From: Aaosphaeria pasadenensis
Lineage: Eukaryota; Ascomycota; Dothideomycetes; Pleosporales
Direction: 5' to 3'
Length of the DNA stretch: 64,000 nucleotides
Assembly: GCA_022813625.1 (NCBI GenBank)
Contig: JAKLMB010000055.1
Coordinates: forward strand, 1 to 64,000
Shown piece after piece: positions 57,780 through 64,000 of this stretch (position 1 is its first letter; each line of letters opens with the position of its first letter). The notes under the pieces were generated by a model that had not been told where the DNA came from, ran no database searches, and worked only from the letters and a program-made list of their open reading frames with translations. The translations under genes and the position numbers were made by a program.

Positions 57780-58283
57780 TTCAGGACCCAGTAATAGTGT
57801 TACAGTGGCTGCCACAAACCTGCCGTACGACCCAACGCGCCCCTGTTAGTTGAACATTGCTAAGGGAACGTAAGTTTTGGGAGGGGGGACGGCGTCTACT
57901 CCTTTGCCACGCGTCATTATCCGCATCGCCCATTCTCTAAGTGAAGCAGTCCTGTCCTATTGCGGAAGCTGGTGGTGGCATCAGGCATGATTGCGTGAAA
58001 GGGGAATGCCATGCAATCAGCCCGATGAAGACGTCGTCTCACTGTTCCAGGGTGCCGGCGGATGGGGTGTGCTGCCATCACTGCCGTCCGACGTCAGCCC
58101 CGTTGCCAACAGGCGGGGAAGTGTCGTTCTTTCCGCATGATACATCCTTCTCACGACCTTTTGCTGGTTTGGAACATCTGCTCCGGTAGCAGACCAGGGG
58201 AGGTGTTGGGCAAATGGCTACGAACGGACTAAGTGGTTTCGACATGCTACAAATATTTAACTATCAATACACTCCTTGTACAT
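57780..58283. other. Intergenic, no gene recognised
   Basis: No supported coding frame. Confidence 0.35.
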
Positions 58284-58998
58284 TCAATAGTGGCATGGAA
58301 AAAATGCCGAGGCACATAAGTGGCTACGAAAGGTATCGGCGAGCTTTTGAGTGGGAAGTGCAAATATGACGTCCTCGAACTGTCTCTGAAATTCGCCAGC
58401 GAGAAGATCAAGCCAGAGTTTCGAGACCTCAGTAGCTGAAAACTGCTCGCTAACACCAAATGTTCCAATCACGAGGTTCCTTTGGCGGTGCTCCAAACAT
58501 ATTCCTAACGCTAACTTCATCCGCCTGCGCAGCAGCTCATAGGAATCTTGCTTGACAGTACTGGACGAGATAACTGGAAGATAATCATATAGTGGACGAT
58601 CATGTTCTTGCTCTCTGGAAAAGCCTGTCAAATGTTAATATGATGTTATTAAGATTCGACATGAACATACAGATTGACGGGAAATATGCGCATGAACTGT
58701 TGGCAGTGTAGTAATCGTAAAATTCGTGCTTATAGCAAGCGCTTGTGATATTACTACGGCTCTTAAGATAGGATTCGATCTGGTTTTCTTCGACCAGAAG
58801 TATGAAATCCTTCTCGTAAAGCGAGCTACCTCCTGCTGCGGCATTGATCATGTCGATTTCGAGGACAGCAGTGCGCATCCGGCGGGTGCTCATAACAACA
58901 TCTTGCCTTCTAGGAATGGGACGTCCTTTGATGGGAGGGGAATGTTTGTTCAGATCCTGTCGGGTGCGCTTCCGATGACGAGAATTCCGAATCCGCAT
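58284..58998 (-). CDS. Microbial PARG-like macrodomain protein
   Basis: Two exons, 58998 to about 58676 and 58621 to 58284; the splice (GTATGT...TGACAG, phase 1) joins FPSI to CFSREQEH. About 220 residues. The core follows the microbial poly(ADP-ribose) glycohydrolase family (TIGR02452/PF10021 type): MINAAAGGSSLYEKDF for the Asn and Gly-rich loop, VEEN for the acidic pair, then LGICLEHRQRNLVIGTFGV and the LLAGEFQRQFEDVIFAL end. These enzymes remove ADP-ribose chains. The Gly-rich loop has one Gly fewer than the usual PGGG, so activity is uncertain. It is divergent from the JmjC-like gene. Confidence 0.6.
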
Positions 58999-59261
58999 GA
59001 TGCGTGCAAGTGTTGGTAGGAGAGGGACTATACTGTCTGAGCCTGAGCTGGCGTTGCTTTCTTCTTTTATACAACTTTTGTTTTCTTTATCACAAGGACG
59101 TCGATACTAGGTAGTTTACGCCTGTGACGAAAAGGGTAGTACCTAATCGGTCTAAAATCAACGCGCTATTGTCTAGGCGAGGTTCGGAACTCATATGGTT
59201 ATTGTATAATGAACATTAGCGTGGAACAACATAGCGCCGTCGTGCCCTACAGCCCCGAACC

Positions 59262-59665
59262 ACGCCTTCCACGGGCGATGCCTTCCATAAACCACGAGCG
59301 ATGCCCACCACCAACCACGCCTTCCACGGGCGATGCCTTCCGTAAACCACGAGCGATGCCCACCACCAACCACGCGTTCCACGGGCGATACCTTCCGTAA
59401 ACCACGAGCGAGGCCCACCACCAACCACGCGTTCCACGGGCGATGCCTTCCATAAACCACGAGCGAGGCCCACCACCAACCACGCGTTCCACGGGCGATG
59501 CCTTCCATAAACCACGAGCGATGCCCACCACCAACCACGCGTTCCACGAGCGATGTCCACCACCAACTACGCGTTCCACGAGCGATACCTTCCATAAATC
59601 ACAAGCAACTCCCACCAACCACGCGTTCTGCGGGCGATACCTTCCATAAACCCCGAGCGACGCCC
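59262..59665. repeat. 55-bp minisatellite
   Basis: About seven tandem copies of a 55-bp unit containing ACGGGCGATGCCTTCC and AACCACGAGCGATGCCCACC; later copies are shortened. It fills the promoter region between the divergent PARG-like and JmjC-like genes and ends about 40 bp before the latter's start codon. Confidence 0.95.
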
Positions 59666-59706
59666 ACTGCCATCTGCCTACACAATCGACAACCGTGAAG
59701 AGCCCG

Positions 59707-61554
59707 ATGATTTCTTCATTTCCGCCTTCCGGAGAAGACACCTCCAGGCGGCCTGCGGTTGGCTCTCAGATGGAACCAGACAATACGGACTACAACTTTC
59801 TTCGAGCTGAACGTGCCAAAGACAGAAAAAGGAAGGGACTATGCAGAGAATGTCGAAACGAAATTGAGCCTGGTCAAGATAAGTTGTCACGCTGCAAGTC
59901 ATGCCGCGATCGACGGGTTCAAGTCAAATCCCACCTGCGGGAAGCAATGCAGGAGAAAAAATCGGATAAACAGGGAAGAGGTCTCTGCATTGAGATAGGG
60001 TGCCAGGAAATTGTACGGCAATCCAGTGGGAGAAAAGTAAACTTCAGTCGCTGTGAACAATGTCGCCTGAAACGCCGACAGGCCTATCAACGGCGGCGGC
60101 AAGGTGCTGAAGCACGTAGCCAGCACGATACACGTGTATCTCAGATGGCAAAGCTAAAGGACGAAATGATGTCTCTCGGTGCACATTCTCATGCTCCTAA
60201 ACTCGCTGACAATTGGCGGATGGTCACCGAATTCATGCCCGAGAACTTCGAAGACTGGTTTGCGCCATTGGTGACGCCAAAGGCAGTGGAAGAATGCGAA
60301 TGGAATGGCTATGCCAACGTTCTGGAAACAACTGAAGAAGGTCTGGAAGAAGTCTGGGGATCACAGTACACAAAGATGGAACATTTTGGGATTATTGTCC
60401 TACGGAACAGCCTCAAACATCCAAAAAAATGTGCCGATGAAGTAAAAACAATTCTCAAAGTATCATACCACGACGCGCAAGCCGAAGTACAGAATTATGG
60501 TAACCAATCTGACGACCTGGTCATCCACGTTCCTATGGGAGAAGTAGTGCAGCAACTCCAAGAACGCGAAGATAATCTAATCCCAAAAACACTTCAGGAC
60601 AGAGCACCACGGAACGTTCTAAGCATTCGACCCGAAGTTGTTGCAAACATCACGCCTCCTGATGCACTGCGGGTGATGGGTTGTCATCTTCTGCCTCAAA
60701 TTACTCAACGGCTAAAGGCAACGAATCGAATAAGCTACGACATTGCCGCTGCCGGCAAGTCCAGAGTAGAGACACGCGACCTGGTCGACTTGGACTCCTG
60801 TCTACGTTTTGCCCTGCTGGCCGAAAGAGGGGCTCTAACACCTGCCCATGTTGATCTTCTCAATGGTACCTGGGCTACCTGTCTAAGTGGTGAAAAGCTT
60901 TGGGGAGTGTACCAAGGCCCGTGGGACGAGCAGGCGAAGAGAGATTTTGCCTCGGAAGGCACACAGTGGAAGCCACCAGCTGGGACTGTCAAGTGGGTTT
61001 TCCTTGGGCCCGGGGATACTATTATCATGCGGCCAGGCTATCTAAATGCCCATTGGGTTATAACAATTGAGGACAGCATCATGGCAGGAGGAATGATCTG
61101 GGCAGAAAAGGCCATTGCCCGCATTATGGACAACATTGGCTATATTACCAGCAATCCTAACGTGACCAATGAGCATGTTCCCCGACAGTTTCCTGCAATC
61201 CTCGATACTCTACTCGAAATCGGAGAAAACCAGTTGCGACTATCTCCAGAGGAACTCGACAGCATAAAAACCTTACGGTCAGCATTGAATCCATCATTTT
61301 CCTGCAATTGCCAAGGTCTCTGCTCCCAGAATTGTAGATGCCTGCGGGAAACCCACCTCCGCGAACCTGGCTGCTCTCCATCATGTCATTCTGGTGCTCT
61401 AGACCCCCTACGAGGCTGCACTCGACTTCCAGGTTCGAAAACAGTCAATTGCACGTGCCGGACATGTGGGGTTCAATGCGCGTGCAAGCGAGCCCGGGAG
61501 GTATGTTCGAAATACTGTCACACTTGGAAATCGTGCAGGAATAGGGTTTCATGA
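59707..61554 (+). CDS. JmjC-like protein with Cys-rich domains
   Basis: Intronless, about 615 residues from MISSFPPSGEDTS. The N-terminus has two Cys clusters (CRECRNEIEPGQDKLSRCKSC; CSxC-like SRCEQCRLKRR) with basic stretches. Residues about 360-470 resemble a JmjC dioxygenase core: RGALTPAHVDLLNG supplies the H-x-D iron ligands, GEKLWGVYQGP the strand, and GYLNAHWVITIED the distal His. The tail is Cys-rich (CNCQGLCSQNCRC, CTCRTCGVQCACK), like a zinc-binding CRC/CXC module. JmjC enzymes demethylate or hydroxylate chromatin proteins using Fe(II) and 2-oxoglutarate. The combination suggests a DNA-bound chromatin modifier. Confidence 0.65.
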   Translation: MISSFPPSGEDTSRRPAVGSQMEPDNTDYNFLRAERAKDRKRKGLCRECRNEIEPGQDKLSRCKSCRDRRVQVKSHLREAMQEKKSDKQGRGLCIEIGCQEIVRQSSGRKVNFSRCEQCRLKRRQAYQRRRQGAEARSQHDTRVSQMAKLKDEMMSLGAHSHAPKLADNWRMVTEFMPENFEDWFAPLVTPKAVEECEWNGYANVLETTEEGLEEVWGSQYTKMEHFGIIVLRNSLKHPKKCADEVKTILKVSYHDAQAEVQNYGNQSDDLVIHVPMGEVVQQLQEREDNLIPKTLQDRAPRNVLSIRPEVVANITPPDALRVMGCHLLPQITQRLKATNRISYDIAAAGKSRVETRDLVDLDSCLRFALLAERGALTPAHVDLLNGTWATCLSGEKLWGVYQGPWDEQAKRDFASEGTQWKPPAGTVKWVFLGPGDTIIMRPGYLNAHWVITIEDSIMAGGMIWAEKAIARIMDNIGYITSNPNVTNEHVPRQFPAILDTLLEIGENQLRLSPEELDSIKTLRSALNPSFSCNCQGLCSQNCRCLRETHLREPGCSPSCHSGALDPLRGCTRLPGSKTVNCTCRTCGVQCACKRAREVCSKYCHTWKSCRNRVS

Positions 61555-61783
61555 AACGTACGATGTGATCTAGTCCTTAGTTTAACGATAGCAATAGAAA
61601 TCTCTGCGTTGCCTGAATCAGAGTCGCCAGTGCTGACCAATTAGAGCACGACAGCAAACCTTGTCTTAATGTTAGTCAAGTTTGCATAGATGTTTGAAAC
61701 CAATTTTTCGGATTTTTGAAGTATGCCGTCGCTAGTTCACTGTTTAGTACATATCGCCGGGGAACAATGTTGTGCTCCTTCTA

Positions 61784-62985
61784 TCAACATTCGCATGACT
61801 TATACCCAAGGAACCATTCTCGGCCTCCGGTTGATTGCTTTCGTTGATTTTCCGCTATGTGATAATCGAATACGACGAGGACGATATCTTCCGGATCGTT
61901 ACTCCTGTTGGTCTGCACATACTTGGTTGCCCTGAAAACCAGGCTTCGCTCGTCCAGAGTGGCTCGGAACGAACCAGGGACACAAGTGCCCTCGAATATC
62001 TCACGCAATCGACGGGGGCATGTACATATATCCATCCAGTTACGTGGAGGCCACACCCTAATGCAGGAATCCAGCGTCTGTGATCGGATTCTGATTGCCG
62101 GATACCTCGAAATTACGTCCAGAAAGAAATTACCCCTAAGATTATAGTCGGTGAATGGAGTTCCCCGTTGTGTATGGAGTCTCTGGCCACGTTGTTCTTG
62201 CTGCCTTATAGTGTGTGTACAACTGGGACCATCAAAGTTCATCTCAGTTAAATAATACGTTCGGCACGCCCTATCGTTCTCATTCTCTCGCAGTTGTTCA
62301 ATTATGGATGGATTTGTGCTGCATTCGCCAAGTTGCATCGACAATTTCTCGCGGATAAGATGCCTCGGCGGTGGCCGGTCAATTTTGATAGTGATTGACT
62401 TTAGCAGTGGTTTTTCAGTGGTGAAGTAAACGCAATGATAGTAATCGTCGTGTTCTGTACGTTCGGTGTCGTTCCAAGGAATTGAGACGACGTAAAGCCT
62501 TCCGTTGAAAATCTCGAGAAGCACGATTGATTCAATCTGATCCAATGCCAGAGAAGTAGTGGTCCGTTTCTCGCGAAGGGAAATAGCCTGAACAATCCAT
62601 GTTTTATCTGGATTTGTAAAATAGAACAGGGTATTGGCTGTGTTGCGGATGAAACAATTTCTTGGTGGATATGGGATCATTTTGACAACTCTTGCTCCAT
62701 CGTCAATACCGGACTCTGTACTCAAGACCCAAATCGGCCGTGAACCTGTTGTGCCTCTTATGCTCAGGTATCCATCGCTGTAGTGAAGAAGAGACCATCT
62801 GGCTTTGCCAACCACATGCTGGATGTTAATCTCGATGCTGGTCCAAGAGTGTATGTTGGTAATTCTTATTACTCCTCCTCCAATAGATACGCAAAGAACG
62901 CCTTGGCGGTAGAGAAATGAAAACCCTCTATCGATCACGCAGGCGGAGAAGGGTAAAATTGGTACATAGATAGTGACCGCGTATC
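61784..62985 (-). pseudogene. F-box-associated protein lacking its start and F-box
   Basis: About 400 codons are open and well conserved in style: YRQGVLCVSIGGGVIRITN, SWTSIEINIQHVVG, WIVQAISLREKRTTTSLAL and RVWPPRNWMDIC fit the C-terminal region of a common fungal F-box family. However, there is no ATG before residue 1; the frame begins at a stop near 62986, and the F-box and preceding sequence are missing. A run of 14 G starts just 8 bp further. It is either truncated or has an unrecognised upstream exon. Confidence 0.6.
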
Positions 62986-62992
62986 AGCTGGT

Positions 62993-63006
62993 GGGGGGGG
63001 GGGGGG
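62993..63006. repeat. 14-bp G homopolymer
   Basis: Fourteen consecutive G at the edge of the truncated F-box gene. Its length may be affected by sequencing error. Confidence 0.9.
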
Positions 63007-63267
63007 ACGTAGCCGAGCCGCCAAACCAATCAAATGTGTATTGTGTAGTGTACCGTGGTTTTGGCGGACCGATCTTAGCGTACATTTCATTCTCCACGGA
63101 CCAACTCGCCCAAGCTATGTTTGCTTTTGAAGTTGGACGGATCGCCGTCCCGCAAGCGAAGGACTGATGCTTTCTTTTCCAGGTCTCGATGTTGGACCAG
63201 GTTTCGGAATGGCGTGACCCGGACGAGGCATCTTCATCCGCGGAAACCTTGCAAAGGTCGGCATAGA

Positions 63268-63592
63268 GGTCTGCATCACTAGAACACAGTCGAGCAATGA
63301 ACCGGCTGGATTCCAGGAGGAAGTGACCGGAATCAACAATGAAGTAATCAAATTTGAGGAAGTGACCGGACCCGAGGAAGTGACCCAGAAGTGACCAAGC
63401 TCAAGGAGGAGAGGAATCGTGACAACTACATCATGGGTTATCTTGGGAAGCCTGATGTTCGAGTTGATGCTCTCGAAGGTCTTTAAGGTATTCTTAAAGA
63501 TGTTATCGAGAGGTCTGATAAGCAAGGCTTGAAGCGAAAGGAACACGATGAAACTACTTCCACTGAGCAGAAAAGGAGAAGGATGGGTGAGG
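63268..63592 (+). pseudogene. Decayed copy of the coiled-coil repeat gene
   Basis: Pieces in one strand match the protein at 51454-52050: NEPAGFQEEV (against NSEPTKFQPGEAEV), repeated EEVTG units, and near the end KQGLKRKEHDETT then KRRRMGE. Stops (after EEVTQK and after DALEGL) and frame changes interrupt it, and the repeat array is much shorter. Confidence 0.7.
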
Positions 63593-63619
63593 TAGGCACT
63601 AGGCAAACCATACTGTTGC

Positions 63620-64000
63620 TTATGTAGTAGGATAGGTAGATATCCTTTTCTGTCAATAGGCCTCTGGAGGTTGCTTCAATCTCCCTCGGCTTCCCCAGTA
63701 TATCTATATACTCTGCCTATTACCTTTTCCTCCAACTCATACCATTTGGATTTAATCGCCACCAACGTACGATTTGGGTATTTCTTTCCAAACTCCTCTT
63801 TAGTGGCTTTCCAATTATCTTTGTCCGTTTTGGTTTTCCGTAAAAACTCCGATTCTTCCTCTGTCCAATTGACCTGTTTTTGTTGATTTTGTTGAGTTTT
63901 TTTCTTATGAACGTTGCGTTCATGTTCTCTAAGATGATCTAGCCTTATAAACCCTAAGAGACTACGGCCGCACTCTTCATCAAAGCAGAAGTGCCGTGCT
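63620..64000 (-). CDS. C2H2 finger plus Myb/SANT-like protein (5' partial)
   Basis: Read on the minus strand, the window's right edge holds CFDEECGRSLLGFIRLDHLR, a C2H2 finger with HLREHERNVH, then a Gln/Lys linker and a Myb-like domain (VNWTEEESEFLRKTKTDKD, WKATKEEFGKKYPNRTL, KSKWYELEEK) with three spaced Trp. A donor GTAATA at 63723 and an acceptor near TTGACAG lead to a short last exon ending at 63620. The gene starts beyond the window. It is likely a DNA-binding regulator. Confidence 0.65.

Noticed and set aside
59191..59741. Minus- and plus-strand frames across the 55-bp repeat
   Set aside because: 55 is not a multiple of three, so the frames drift through all phases; they are products of the minisatellite.
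1..64000. Retrotransposons, HET-domain genes, NRPS/PKS clusters, rRNA or tRNA genes
   Set aside because: No reverse transcriptase, integrase, long terminal repeats, HET motifs, megasynthase domains or RNA genes could be recognised by eye.

Overview
This is nuclear DNA of a filamentous ascomycete (Pezizomycotina). Genes are broken by 41-60 bp introns with GTNNGT donors, CTAAC/TGAC branch sites and YAG acceptors. The families are typically fungal: DUF3435, DUF3723, Zn2Cys6, CSC1, ferric reductase, patatin-like phospholipase, many F-box-like and BTB proteins. No rRNA, tRNA or CRISPR was recognised. One 10-base N run (36059-36068) marks an assembly gap inside a tandem repeat.

The content is that of a Starship, the giant mobile elements of ascomycetes mobilised by a DUF3435 tyrosine recombinase ('captain') at their 5' edge. 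The left edge of the window holds a DUF3435 gene, 5'-truncated only by the window, pointing into the rest of the sequence. Behind it lie the three auxiliary families most often reported from Starships: a ferric reductase (18.3-20.1 kb), a patatin-like phospholipase (23.9-27.0 kb) and a DUF3723 protein (27.1-30.0 kb). Neither element boundary is visible, so the extent of the element is inferred.

Layout. 0-12 kb: recombinase, kinase-like gene, RING gene with a duplicated exon/intron block, two-gene module 1 (orphan gene A plus a BTB gene), RBR ubiquitin ligase, secreted protein. 12-24 kb: PAQR membrane protein, orphan genes, two small MADS-like proteins, ferric reductase, pseudokinase, two coiled-coil proteins. 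24-37 kb: divergent phospholipase/DUF3723 pair, Zn2Cys6 factor, then module 2 (a diverged A-BTB pair on the other strand). 37-52 kb: CSC1-like channel, orphans, several F-box-like proteins, secreted crystallin-like protein, coiled-coil repeat protein. 52-64 kb: DUF2841-like protein, polytopic membrane protein, PARG/macrodomain-like protein, JmjC-like protein, a headless F-box relative, a decayed copy of the coiled-coil gene and the end of a C2H2/Myb gene.

The most interesting unexplained feature is the pair of two-gene modules. Gene A and a BTB gene occur twice (6.6-9.7 kb on +, 30.9-36.7 kb on -) in the same transcriptional order. Protein sequences are strongly diverged, but gene A keeps both intron positions, both intron phases and a short third exon. 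This suggests a functionally linked pair of unknown role carried as cargo. Ubiquitin-linked domains (RING, RBR, BTB, F-box) are frequent throughout.
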